The notes beneath the pieces are model-generated. The model was not told the origin of the DNA and ran no database searches. It worked only from the letters and a program-made list of their open reading frames with translations. From contig NZ_BAAAYN010000044.1 of the NCBI RefSeq assembly GCF_039536245.1, positions 196,230-260,229 of the forward strand: a stretch of 64,000 nt of DNA, given 5' to 3'. The position numbers and the translations under genes were made by a program. This document shows, in pieces, positions 1 through 8,113 of the stretch (position 1 is the stretch's first letter; each line of letters starts with the position of its first letter). The DNA is from Cryptosporangium minutisporangium. Its GTDB lineage: Bacteria > Actinomycetota > Actinomycetes > Mycobacteriales > Cryptosporangiaceae.

Positions 1-14
1 TCACGTGAGCGCCC

Positions 15-34
15 CGTCGCGGCGCGCCGCGACG
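15..34. terminator. Perfect 20-bp palindrome after the aldo/keto reductase
   Basis: A perfect 20-bp GC-only-core palindrome lies 2 bp beyond the stop codon of the minus-strand aldo/keto reductase. The position fits a transcription terminator, although no T-run follows. What lies to its left is outside the window. Confidence 0.45.
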
Positions 35-36
35 CG

Positions 37-858
37 TCAGAACGTCGCGGTGTCGGGGTCGGCGCCGATGCGCTCGCCCGGCAGCGCGCTGATCGCCGCC
101 ATCTGGTCGGCGTCCAGCTCGAAGTCGAAGACCTCGAAGTTCTCGCGGATCCGGCTCGGCGTCACCGACTTCGGGAACACGATGTTCCCGAGCTGGATGT
201 GCCACCGCAGCACGGTCTGCGCAGGCGTCCGGCCCACCGCGTCGGCGATCTTGGCCAGCTCCGGCTCGTCGAGCAGCCCCTGGCCCTGCCCGATCGGGCT
301 CCACGCCTCGGTCAGGATGCCGTGCTGCGTGTTGTAGGCGCGCAGCTCGTCCTGGTTGAAGCCGGGGTGCAGCTCGATCTGGTTCACCGCGGGCACCACG
401 TCGGTCTCCGCCATCAGCCGGTCGAGGTGCGACTTGTGGAAGTTCGACACACCGATCGCCTTGGCCCGGCCGTCGGCCAGGACCCGCTCCATCGCCTGGT
501 ACGCGTCGACGTACCGGTCCTGGTCGGGGCGCGGCCAGTGGATCAGGTACAGATCGACGTAGTCCAGGCCGAGCCGCTTCAGGCTGGCGTCGAAGGCCTC
601 GGCCGCACGTCCGTGGTCGGCGTTCCACAGCTTCGTCGTGACGAAGATGTCTTCCCGGGGAACGCCGGACTCCCGGATCGCCTGCCCGACGCCCTCCTCG
701 TTGCCGTACGCGGCGGCCGTGTCGATGTGCCGGTAGCCCGTTTCCAGCGCGGTGCGTACCGGTCCGACCACCTCGTCCGCCGGCACCTGCCACACGCCGA
801 AGCCCAGCTGCGGGATTCGGACTCCGTTGTTCAGGGTCAGATAAGGCACGTCACCCAT
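37..858 (-). CDS. Aldo/keto reductase (2,5-diketo-gluconate reductase type)
   Basis: Predicted NADPH-dependent carbonyl reductase of the AKR5 type, 273 aa, the usual length for the family. The AKR catalytic tetrad is visible as Asp46, Tyr51, Lys76 and His107 (IHWP). The strand motifs GFGVWQV near the N-terminus and VNQIELHP and GVSNF in the middle are typical of 2,5-didehydrogluconate reductases. The physiological substrate cannot be read from the sequence; these enzymes act on many aldehydes and ketones. It stands alone on the minus strand, with a palindrome just past its stop codon. Confidence 0.9.
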   Translation of the reverse strand: MGDVPYLTLNNGVRIPQLGFGVWQVPADEVVGPVRTALETGYRHIDTAAAYGNEEGVGQAIRESGVPREDIFVTTKLWNADHGRAAEAFDASLKRLGLDYVDLYLIHWPRPDQDRYVDAYQAMERVLADGRAKAIGVSNFHKSHLDRLMAETDVVPAVNQIELHPGFNQDELRAYNTQHGILTEAWSPIGQGQGLLDEPELAKIADAVGRTPAQTVLRWHIQLGNIVFPKSVTPSRIRENFEVFDFELDADQMAAISALPGERIGADPDTATF

Positions 859-917
859 GTGGGTCCTTCCTGTGATCGGTACCGATCAAGGATCTCCCAC
901 GGCCGAAGAGCGGAAAC

Positions 918-2408
918 CTACCGGCCCGCGATCGCCGCGCGGAGCGCAGCGGTCTCGTCCTTGTCCGGTCCGTACGCGGCGACCAGGTTTCCGTTGCGGC
1001 GGTCGAACTGGGCGACGAACGGCCGCCCGTTGGACGAGCCGAGGTAGGCGGCGGTCGGCGTGCCCTCCGACGACCACGGCACCCGGTCCTTCCCGGCCGC
1101 CGCGGCGCGGATCAGCGTCCGCCACTCGGCGAGGTCCTGGTCGGTCGGCGTCCGCTCGTACCAGCCGGGTGCGCTGCGGTCGAACGTCGTCACGACCTCG
1201 GCGTCGGTCATCGTCGGAGTCTCGCAACCGGGCGCACCGGGCAGGCAGGCCACCGCTTCCGGAGCCGGGCCGACGGCGCTCGCGTTCGCGCTGACCTGGT
1301 ACGACGTCGTCGAGCTCCCAGCGCCCGGCGCGGTCGCGGCGGCGTAGAACGACCGCCACGAGGCGGTGGCGATCCGGCACGTAACGGCGGTCGCTGCGGC
1401 GGCGGCGACGGCCACGCGCCCGGAGCGGCAGCGGCCGAGCACCCTGCGGCCGCTGATGACCTTGCTGTTGAGAACCGCGGTCACCGGCGTATCGGTCGAG
1501 ACGTTCCGGATCCGGCCGGTGACCGTGCAGCCCTGGGCGTTGCACGCGCTGCGCAGCGACCCGTCGAAGCGCAGGCTGCGGTAGGCGTCGTAAGTGCCGG
1601 TCCGCAGCAGGGGCAGCGCCAGCGCGACGTCCCGAGCGATCTCGGCCGTGGCGGCGGGAGGCGTGACCGCCACCATCAGCGCGACCGGCCGGCTCTCCTC
1701 CGTCAGCAGCTCGCCTTCCAGCCGCACGACCTGGTGCGGCTTCGTGACCGTGACCCAGAGCGCGCCGGCCGATGCCTCGACCCGCCGCGCCTTCATGCCG
1801 TTGATCTCGGTCGTGGGCGGCATGTCGTCGAGCTCCAACGAGCCGAACCCGTCGTCGACGGCGGTCGCCAGGTCCTCCGGGCGCAGCGTCTCGGCGAGGT
1901 CGAGGCCGATCGTGGTGTCGGCGATCGCGACCCACACCCGGTCGTAGGTCTCCGCCCGGTTGTCGGTTCCCCACCAGGCAGCGCGTGCCCGCACGTAGGT
2001 CGTGGAGTCGACGACCAGTACGTCGCCGACGGTTCCGTGGCGTCGGATCTTTCCCGCTCCGTCGCCGGCGCCGTTGATGCGGACGTCGATCGCCAGCTCT
2101 TCCCCGGCCGCAGTCTCCACCGTGCCGTGGACCCGGACGCCGTCCGCCGTCCGCAGGGCGGAGGTGGCGGCCCGGACGTGGTTGGCGACCGAGTCGTACG
2201 TGACCATCTTTCCGTCGATCGGGCTGCAGCCCGTCAAGGCGAGCACGAGCACCGCAGCGCTCGCCAGCAGGACCGACCCCCGGAAACGCAAGCGGACACG
2301 CCTCCCCGTCTGCCATCGGCTATTCGTCCGAAGCGTCAGTTTACGGACGCCACTGTCCGGACTCACCGTAGCGACCCCTCGCACCCGTACTTGTAGTAGG
2401 CGGGACAT
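918..2408 (-). CDS. Putative lipoprotein, unknown function
   Basis: A 496-aa protein with a basic N-terminus, a hydrophobic stretch and a lipobox ending LTGC (Cys61), so it is predicted to be lipidated and anchored on the outer face of the membrane. The remaining ~430 residues contain no family I recognise. The middle resembles LppX/LprG-like lipoproteins in style (TYVRARAAWWGTD, VTKPHQVVRLEGE), and the C-terminal half has several cysteines. The ATG start is preceded by GGAGGG about 9 nt upstream; it gives an unusually long (about 37 aa) segment before the signal core, so a later alternative start such as GTG at 2366 is possible. Confidence 0.72.
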   Translation of the reverse strand: MSRLLQVRVRGVATVSPDSGVRKLTLRTNSRWQTGRRVRLRFRGSVLLASAAVLVLALTGCSPIDGKMVTYDSVANHVRAATSALRTADGVRVHGTVETAAGEELAIDVRINGAGDGAGKIRRHGTVGDVLVVDSTTYVRARAAWWGTDNRAETYDRVWVAIADTTIGLDLAETLRPEDLATAVDDGFGSLELDDMPPTTEINGMKARRVEASAGALWVTVTKPHQVVRLEGELLTEESRPVALMVAVTPPAATAEIARDVALALPLLRTGTYDAYRSLRFDGSLRSACNAQGCTVTGRIRNVSTDTPVTAVLNSKVISGRRVLGRCRSGRVAVAAAAATAVTCRIATASWRSFYAAATAPGAGSSTTSYQVSANASAVGPAPEAVACLPGAPGCETPTMTDAEVVTTFDRSAPGWYERTPTDQDLAEWRTLIRAAAAGKDRVPWSSEGTPTAAYLGSSNGRPFVAQFDRRNGNLVAAYGPDKDETAALRAAIAGR

Positions 2409-2503
2409 TACGGGCTACCCTCCGCCTTCCCGTTCAGTCACGATTCGTCCCATCCGAGCCGGGCCGCGCTTCCGTCCCGTCCTGATGGGTCGAAGCCTCA
2501 ATG

Positions 2504-2528
2504 ATCCGAAGCCGCCGCCGTTTCGGAT
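2504..2528. other. Intergenic region 2409-2729 with a weak hairpin
   Basis: The 321-bp divergent gap between the lipoprotein and the next plus-strand gene has no supported gene. It contains a 7-bp inverted repeat (ATCCGAA / TTCGGAT, 11-nt loop) at these coordinates. It presumably carries both divergent promoters, but I see no convincing -35/-10 pair. Confidence 0.3.
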
Positions 2529-2729
2529 TGGTCCGTCGGGTACCTGACGCAGAAATCCGTCCCTACTACGCGAAGGCTGCGTCGCGCCGATAACCGCAGC
2601 CCGGCTAATCCGAGCGATTCGCCCGATCGGGCCACGCCGCGCGAGCGTGCGGTCACCTGACGTCATCGATCGGATGTCTGGGCCGGACCGCTGCGGCGGG
2701 CGCTGGCGCGGGTTGGCAAACTGCCTTCC

Positions 2730-3725
2730 ATGGCGCTGTTCGAACGTCGCACGCGCGACCCCCGGGACAGCATTGCCGCGTTCTGGAGCTGGTGGGCACG
2801 CGCTCGCGACCAAGTGGGCGCCGGGCTCGACCGCGACGACCTCGGCAAGCTGCATCGAGACCTCACCGGACGAGTCCGCGCCATCCATCCGGAGCTGGCC
2901 TGGGAACTGACGTCCGGACGCGAGGCCAAGCACGCGCTGGTGGTCAGCCCGGAGGGCTCTCCGGCGTTGCGTCCGGTGACCGAACGCTGGCTGCGGGCCG
3001 GGCCGGGACCGGACGCCGACTGGGAGTACTACGCCTCCCGGCAGCCCGATCCGGCGGCGTACACCGGCTCGGTCCAGCTCGGGGGCCGGCCGTTCCACCC
3101 GGGCTCCGCCCGGTTCGGATTCGAGATCGACCTCGACCGCGCACGGGTGCACGTGGCGGTCTGGCACCCCGACTTTCCCCGGTTGGACGAGGCGATCCGG
3201 CTGCAGGCGTCGTTCCTGCTCCTCGACTGGGCCCTCGGTGAGGACGACGTCGAGCGCTGGCTGGGCGAGGTCAAGGTCACCGGGGAGGACCAGCCGTACG
3301 GCGTCGACGCGCTGCGCGCGGCTGTGGCGGAGCTGGCTGCCCACTACAAGCACGGTGAGTGGGTGACCGTGGACGGGTTCGACGACCGTGACCGGCCGGT
3401 CGCGGTCCGGGTTCGGGTGCCGTTCGCCCGCCTCGACTATCCGCTCTACGACCTGCACGGACGAGTGCGGATGGCGTTCGCGCCCGGCTCGGCGGAGGAG
3501 GCCGCGCTCGACGGCATCCAGAACGGGTTGCTGGGTCGGCTCGGTGACTCCGCCGTGCTGGTGGCGGTCGTGACCGTCTCCGGCGTCCGCACGCTGCACC
3601 TCTACGCGGACAGCAACGGCGTGGTGCCGGACCAGGTGGCGGCTTGGGCGACGCAGCAGTCCATCCAGATCACGCCGGAGTGGCGTCCCGATCCCGGCTG
3701 GGAAGCGGTTCGCGGCCTCTACTGA
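2730..3725 (+). CDS. Conserved hypothetical protein (331 aa)
   Basis: A soluble 331-aa protein, rich in Trp and acidic residues, without signal peptide or membrane span. I do not recognise the family with confidence; the general look (short alpha/beta units, ending in a WRPDPGWEAVRGLY tail) is vaguely like DUF695-type proteins, which is only a suggestion. The ATG start is followed at once by a basic segment (LFERRTRDPRD). It lies alone between divergent and tandem neighbours, so context gives no role. Confidence 0.7.
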   Translation: MALFERRTRDPRDSIAAFWSWWARARDQVGAGLDRDDLGKLHRDLTGRVRAIHPELAWELTSGREAKHALVVSPEGSPALRPVTERWLRAGPGPDADWEYYASRQPDPAAYTGSVQLGGRPFHPGSARFGFEIDLDRARVHVAVWHPDFPRLDEAIRLQASFLLLDWALGEDDVERWLGEVKVTGEDQPYGVDALRAAVAELAAHYKHGEWVTVDGFDDRDRPVAVRVRVPFARLDYPLYDLHGRVRMAFAPGSAEEAALDGIQNGLLGRLGDSAVLVAVVTVSGVRTLHLYADSNGVVPDQVAAWATQQSIQITPEWRPDPGWEAVRGLY

Positions 3726-3849
3726 GACGGCTCCACCGCACCACGGGGTGAACGATCTCAGTCAACTCACATCTGTCACTTAAGGAATCGACCGTTCTAC
3801 GGCAGGGTAAGGGGCCTGCACTCGGCTCATACCCGCAGAGAGGAACGGC

Positions 3850-4389
3850 ATGACCAACACACCGCCCCCGCCGTACGCCGCACCACCGCCGGTACCCGGC
3901 CAGGAGCCACGCCCTCCGCGGCCGACCACGGTCACCGCAGCGGCCGGCATTCTGGTGGGTCTCGCGGTTTTATCTCTCATCAGCGTGATCGTCTCGATGC
4001 TCACCCGGGACACCGTCCAGCGGGCCACCGACGAGTACCTGGAGGCGAACAACACCACCAGCGGTGGTAGTTCGACGCTCCAGGAAGTCATCGGCATCGT
4101 GTTCGGCCTGCTCTTCGCTGCGGCATTCGTCGCGCTCGCGCTCGGCGTCCTGCGTGGCTCGAACGTCGCCCGGATCATCACCTGGGTGGTCTCCGGCCTG
4201 GCGCTCTGCTGCGTCGGCGTCGGGACGGCCGCGTCGCTGCTGGTCATCGCGAAGTACCTGCCGGGCGGGTACCTCGCCTACTCGTACACGCTCACCGCTG
4301 TCGAGCTGATCGGGTTCATCGCGGTCATCGTGCTGTTGGCGCTGCCGGCGTCCAACGCCTACTTCCGCAAGCCGCAGGCTGGGTTCTGA
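3850..4389 (+). CDS. Small polytopic membrane protein with Pro-rich N-terminus
   Basis: A 179-aa protein with a proline-rich cytoplasmic N-terminus (residues 1-30) followed by four predicted membrane spans (about 36-58, 78-97, 103-128 and 138-164). It has no recognisable enzymatic motif. GAGAGGAA lies just before the ATG. One in-frame TTA leucine codon occurs at 3970-3972, rare in such GC-rich genomes. A strong hairpin follows the stop codon. Similar Pro-rich small membrane proteins are common in actinobacteria and mostly uncharacterised. Confidence 0.75.
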   Translation: MTNTPPPPYAAPPPVPGQEPRPPRPTTVTAAAGILVGLAVLSLISVIVSMLTRDTVQRATDEYLEANNTTSGGSSTLQEVIGIVFGLLFAAAFVALALGVLRGSNVARIITWVVSGLALCCVGVGTAASLLVIAKYLPGGYLAYSYTLTAVELIGFIAVIVLLALPASNAYFRKPQAGF

Positions 4390-4396
4390 TCTCCAC

Positions 4397-4436
4397 CGAC
4401 GCGGGGTCGACGGCGCAGGCCGTCGGCCCCGCGTCG
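4397..4436. terminator. Hairpin terminator after the membrane protein gene
   Basis: A nested inverted repeat: 10-bp perfect outer arms (CGACGCGGGG / CCCCGCGTCG) and a 7-bp inner stem (CGACGGC / GCCGTCG) with a 4-nt loop, starting 8 bp after the stop codon. No U-tract follows, which is common for actinobacterial terminators. Confidence 0.7.
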
Positions 4437-4468
4437 TGTCAGTAGCGCTGATCCGGAAGGATGCACGC

Positions 4469-5269
4469 ATGACGACAGCACTGGTCACCGGCGCGACGGC
4501 CGGGCTCGGCGCAGCGTTCGCCCGGGCACTCGCCGCCGAGCGACGCGACCTGGTCCTGGTTGCTCGCGACGCCGACCGCCTCGCCGCGACGGCGACGGAA
4601 CTGACCGAGAAGTACTCCGTCGAGGTCGAGGTACTCCCCGCCGACCTGGTCAGCGACGAGGGCTGCGCGTTGGTCGAGGCCCGCTTGGCGGACGCCGCTC
4701 GCCCGGTGGAGCTGCTGGTCAACAACGCGGGCATCGGGCTCCGCTCGGGCTTCGTCGAGAACACGATCGACGACGAGGAGCGCATGCTGCGGCTCAACGT
4801 CCGGGCGGTCATGCGGCTCACCCACGCGGCGGTGCCGGGGATGATCGCGCGCGGTCACGGCGACGTGCTCAACGTGTCGTCGGTCGCGGGCTTCGGACCT
4901 ACCGCGCCGGGCTCGACGTACTCGGCCACCAAAGCCTGGGTGACGACGTTCAGCGAGTCGGTGCACCTCACGCTGAAGCACCAGGGCGTCCGAGTGATCG
5001 CGCTGTGCCCCGGCTTCGTCCGCACCGAGTTCCACCAGCGTGCGGACATCCCGACCGGCGACATCCCGGACGCGCTCTGGCTCGACGCCGACAAGGTCGT
5101 TCGGGACGCGCTCGCCGACCTGCGCCGGGGCCGCCCCACCAGCGTGCCGAGCGTCCGCTACAAAGTTCTGGGCGGGATCGTGCGCTACGCACCACGCCCG
5201 GTTTACCTCCGGTTGATCGGGCGCGCCGCGAAGACCGTCGGCAGGACGACTACACCGCCGAGAGACTGA
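4469..5269 (+). CDS. Short-chain dehydrogenase/reductase (SDR)
   Basis: Classical SDR oxidoreductase, 266 aa. Cofactor loop TGATAGLG at residues 7-14, the NNAG motif (LVNNAGIG), the catalytic Ser in NVSSVAG, and the active-site YSATK. The long C-terminal segment is like the dehydrogenases acting on lipid or polyketide-like substrates (DltE/YqjQ type). Substrate unknown. Start chosen at the ATG at 4469, which has GGAAGG at a good distance; an upstream in-frame ATG at 4436 overlaps the terminator hairpin and is unlikely. The GNAT gene follows after 30 bp. Confidence 0.88.
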   Translation: MTTALVTGATAGLGAAFARALAAERRDLVLVARDADRLAATATELTEKYSVEVEVLPADLVSDEGCALVEARLADAARPVELLVNNAGIGLRSGFVENTIDDEERMLRLNVRAVMRLTHAAVPGMIARGHGDVLNVSSVAGFGPTAPGSTYSATKAWVTTFSESVHLTLKHQGVRVIALCPGFVRTEFHQRADIPTGDIPDALWLDADKVVRDALADLRRGRPTSVPSVRYKVLGGIVRYAPRPVYLRLIGRAAKTVGRTTTPPRD

Positions 5270-5299
5270 ACGGGCGTCGAGTCGCCCAGGGGTGATCGC

Positions 5300-6355
5300 G
5301 TGCAGACGTTGACGGTGGAGGCGGTAGACCCGCGGAGCGACGAGGCGTTCCGGCGCTGGTTCTCGGTGCTGACCGCCGCGCACCCGGTCGACCAGCCGCA
5401 CCTGCCCCCGCCGGTGCTCACCGAGGCGCGGGACGACGCGCCGCCGCCCGACGACCCGTACGACCGCTGGCACCACCTGGTCGCCGTGGCCGGAGGCGAG
5501 AGCGTTGGCGCGGCGCGGATCGAGCTGACGTCCGACAGCCCGAACCTGGCGTACTTCGAACTCGTCGTCCGTCCGGACCAGCGCCGCCGAGGGATCGGCT
5601 CGGCGCTGCTCGCGGGCGTGGAGAGCTGGGTGCTCGGGTCGGGCCGTGCGGTGGCGCTCAGCGAGACGCGGCGTCCGTTCCAGGATGAGCGGGAGGGCGG
5701 CGCAGGGCCCGACGGTGGTGCGGCGTTCGCGGAGAGACACGGCTACCGCGCCGGCCCGGTCTCGGTGCTGCGGACGCTGGATCTTCCGGTAGCGGAGCAG
5801 CGACTGGCCGCCGCCGATCCCGGCCCGGTGCCCGGCTACCGGGTGGTGACGTGGACTGATCGCTGCCCGGAGGAGTTGCTGGAGGCGCGCGCCGCGCTCA
5901 ACACGGAGATGTCCACAGATGATCCGGCGGCCGGTACACACCGTCAGGCCGAGGTGTGGGACGGCGCCCGGGTGCGGGCGTACGAGGACCGGTCGATCAG
6001 CCACGGGCGGCGTAAGTTGTGCGCCGGCGCCGTCCACGAGCGCACCGGCGAGCTGGTCGCGGCGACGGTGATCGCCGGCGTCGGTGCGCAGCGGACCCAC
6101 GTTCACCAGTGGGGGACGGTCGTGGGACGGAAGCACCGCGGGCATCGACTCGGGATGCTCGTGAAGGTCGCGAACCTGCGGCACCTGGCTTCCGCGTGGC
6201 CCGAGGCGCGGCAGATCTCGTCGTGGAACGGCGATGCGAACGCGTCGATGATCGCGATCAACGCGGCCCTCGGGTACCGGGTCGTCGGTGACGGGACCGA
6301 TTGGGAGAAGGTGCTCGGCTCCAGCCCCAGCGTCGGAGAGCGCGTTCGCCGGTAG
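5300..6355 (+). CDS. Tandem GNAT acetyltransferase
   Basis: A 351-aa protein with two GNAT folds, similar in layout to mycothiol synthase-like proteins. The first domain has the acetyl-CoA-binding segment RPDQRRRGIGSALL; the second has GRKHRGHRLGMLVK followed by WNGDANASMIAINAALGY, the typical C-terminal GNAT strand-helix. The acceptor substrate is unknown. It is probably not mycothiol synthase itself, since the substrate-binding segments are not recognisable. Starts with GTG. It may be co-transcribed with the SDR upstream. Confidence 0.82.
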   Translation: MQTLTVEAVDPRSDEAFRRWFSVLTAAHPVDQPHLPPPVLTEARDDAPPPDDPYDRWHHLVAVAGGESVGAARIELTSDSPNLAYFELVVRPDQRRRGIGSALLAGVESWVLGSGRAVALSETRRPFQDEREGGAGPDGGAAFAERHGYRAGPVSVLRTLDLPVAEQRLAAADPGPVPGYRVVTWTDRCPEELLEARAALNTEMSTDDPAAGTHRQAEVWDGARVRAYEDRSISHGRRKLCAGAVHERTGELVAATVIAGVGAQRTHVHQWGTVVGRKHRGHRLGMLVKVANLRHLASAWPEARQISSWNGDANASMIAINAALGYRVVGDGTDWEKVLGSSPSVGERVRR

Positions 6356-6398
6356 CCGAACCGGTCGGATTCCCGGCCCCGGCGGGTGAGGGTGGGGC

Positions 6399-7469
6399 AT
6401 GCGACTTCTCGTACTCGGTGGAACGAAGCTTCTCGGGAGTGCGGTGGTACGTGCTGCCCTGGATGCCGGCTGGCACGTCACGACGCTGACCCGAGGTCTC
6501 CACGGTGCGCCGCCGCCGGGTGTCGACGCCCGGACCGGTGACCGGACGACACCCGCCGGGTTGGCCGCGCTCGGCGACGACGAGTGGGACGTCTGCATCG
6601 ACACGTCGGGGTACGTGCCGCGGGACGTCCGGCTGAGTGCGCGGACGCTCGCCGGCCGGGTCGGACGCTACGTGTTCGTCTCGACCGTCAACGTGTACCC
6701 GGACTGGCCGGAGCGGCCGGTGACCAGCTCCTCCCCGGTCAGCGACTGCCCGCCCGACGCTGGACCGGACGACGGTGACTACGGGTACCTGAAGTCCGGA
6801 TGCGAACGGGCGGTGCTCGAGTCGTTTCCGGACGCCACGACGATCAACCGCGCGGGGCTGATCTTCGGTCCGCGGGACAACATCGCCCGGGTGTCGTGGT
6901 GGGTCCAACGGGTGGCGGCCGGCGGCGAGGTGCTGGCACCGGGGCGTCCGGACCAACCGCTGGCGCTGATCGACGCGCGGGACATGGCGGAGTGGATGCT
7001 GGGCGCGCCGCCCGGTGCGTTCGTCGTCAACTCGGCCGCGGGTACCCAGACGTTCGGGTCCCTGCTCGCCACCGCGCGGGACGTCACCGGGTCGGACGCG
7101 CGCTTCACCTGGGCGGACGACCAGGTGCTGCTGGACGCGTCGGTGGAGCCGTGGACCGAGCTGCCGCTCTGGCTGCCTGAGTCGATGTCCGGGCACGCGT
7201 GGGATCTGGACGTGTCCGGCGCGTACGCAACCGGTCTGCGCATCCGCCCGCTGGCTGAGTCGATGTCCGGGCACGCGTGGGATCTGGACGTGTCCGGCGC
7301 GTACGCAACCGGTCTGCGCATCCGCCCGCTGGCTGAGTCGCTGGCCGACGTCTGGGAGTGGGTGCGGGAGCACGGGCTGCCCTCGCCCGAGGACGCCGAG
7401 CGCCCCACCGAGCTGGAGAAGCGGATGTCCCGCGAGCGCGAGCAGAAGATCCTCACGGGCCTCGCCTAG
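6399..7469 (+). CDS. NAD-dependent epimerase/reductase with an internal 26-residue duplication
   Basis: Atypical extended SDR of 356 aa. The N-terminal Rossmann motif reads LVLGGTKLLG, and residues around NRAGLIFGPRDNI match NAD(P)-dependent epimerase/dehydratase proteins related to isoflavone reductase-like and RNA-binding CSP41-like SDRs. The substrate is unknown. The gene carries an exact in-frame tandem duplication of 78 bp (7178-7341), so a 26-residue block beginning SMSGHAWDLD occurs twice in a row near the C-terminus. The single-copy protein would be about 330 aa, the usual size. Ends 9 bp before pyrE starts. Confidence 0.85.
   Translation: MRLLVLGGTKLLGSAVVRAALDAGWHVTTLTRGLHGAPPPGVDARTGDRTTPAGLAALGDDEWDVCIDTSGYVPRDVRLSARTLAGRVGRYVFVSTVNVYPDWPERPVTSSSPVSDCPPDAGPDDGDYGYLKSGCERAVLESFPDATTINRAGLIFGPRDNIARVSWWVQRVAAGGEVLAPGRPDQPLALIDARDMAEWMLGAPPGAFVVNSAAGTQTFGSLLATARDVTGSDARFTWADDQVLLDASVEPWTELPLWLPESMSGHAWDLDVSGAYATGLRIRPLAESMSGHAWDLDVSGAYATGLRIRPLAESLADVWEWVREHGLPSPEDAERPTELEKRMSREREQKILTGLA
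7178..7341 (+). repeat. 78-bp perfect tandem duplication inside the epimerase gene
   Basis: Two back-to-back copies (7179-7256 and 7257-7334) plus 7 bases of a third, with no mismatch between copies. Being a multiple of three, it keeps the frame. The complete identity indicates a very recent slippage or unequal-crossover event. Confidence 0.95.
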
Positions 7470-7478
7470 GCTGGCGGC

Positions 7479-8015
7479 GTGGCCGACCGTGATGAGCTCC
7501 TCGACCTGATCCGTGACCTCGCCGTCGTGCACGGCAAGGTGACCCTCAGCAGTGGCCGTGAGGCCGACTACTACGTCGACCTGCGCCGGGTGACGCTGCA
7601 CCACGCGGCGGCGCCGCTGATCGGCGGTGTCCTGCTCGACACCACGGCCGATTGGTCGTTCGACGCCGTCGGTGGGCTGACGCTCGGCGCCGACCCGGTC
7701 GCCGCCGCGATGCTGCACGCCGCCGCCGCGCGAGGCCGCAAGCTCGACGCGTTCGTCGTCCGCAAGGGCGAGAAGGCCCACGGCCTGCAGCGACGGATCG
7801 AGGGCCCGGACGTGGCCGGGCGTCGCGTCCTCGCGGTGGAGGACACGTCGACCACCGGCGGCAGCGTGCTCACCGCGGTGGAAGCCCTGCGGGCAGCGGG
7901 CGCGGAGGTCGTCGGTGTGGCGGTCGTCGTCGACCGGGGAGCCGGACCGGCCGTCGAGGCGGCCGGCCTGCCGTACCGCGCCGCCTACTCGCTCGCCGAC
8001 CTCGACCTCAGCTGA
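7479..8015 (+). CDS. pyrE: Orotate phosphoribosyltransferase
   Basis: Converts orotate and PRPP to orotidine 5-phosphate in de novo pyrimidine synthesis; cytoplasmic homodimer. 178 aa, the usual length for actinobacterial PyrE. The PRPP-binding motif is VLAVEDTSTTGGS (about residues 109-121), and the catalytic loop with FVVRKGEKAHG precedes it. Starts with GTG 9 bp after the preceding epimerase. A strong bidirectional hairpin follows, separating it from the convergent gene. Confidence 0.96.
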   Translation: MADRDELLDLIRDLAVVHGKVTLSSGREADYYVDLRRVTLHHAAAPLIGGVLLDTTADWSFDAVGGLTLGADPVAAAMLHAAAARGRKLDAFVVRKGEKAHGLQRRIEGPDVAGRRVLAVEDTSTTGGSVLTAVEALRAAGAEVVGVAVVVDRGAGPAVEAAGLPYRAAYSLADLDLS

Positions 8016-8064
8016 ACCGTCCGGCTCGGCAGCGAGCGCAGCCGGGCCACTGACGGCGGAGACG

Positions 8065-8099
8065 CGAACGGCCCACCGCGGAGCGCGGCGGGCCGTTCG
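8065..8099. terminator. Bidirectional terminator between pyrE and the convergent gene
   Basis: Perfect 10-bp inverted repeat (CGAACGGCCC / GGGCCGTTCG) with a further inner CCGC/GCGG stem, lying between two convergent stop codons. Confidence 0.75.
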
Positions 8100-8113
8100 G
8101 CGGCGAGACGGAG

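Noticed and set aside
1-36. A gene truncated at the left edge
   Set aside because: A TGA at 6-8 could end a plus-strand gene, but a few codons cannot support it.
4439-6604. A 721-aa minus-strand frame
   Set aside because: Low-complexity Arg/His/Pro translation opposite the SDR and GNAT genes; no domains or start signal.
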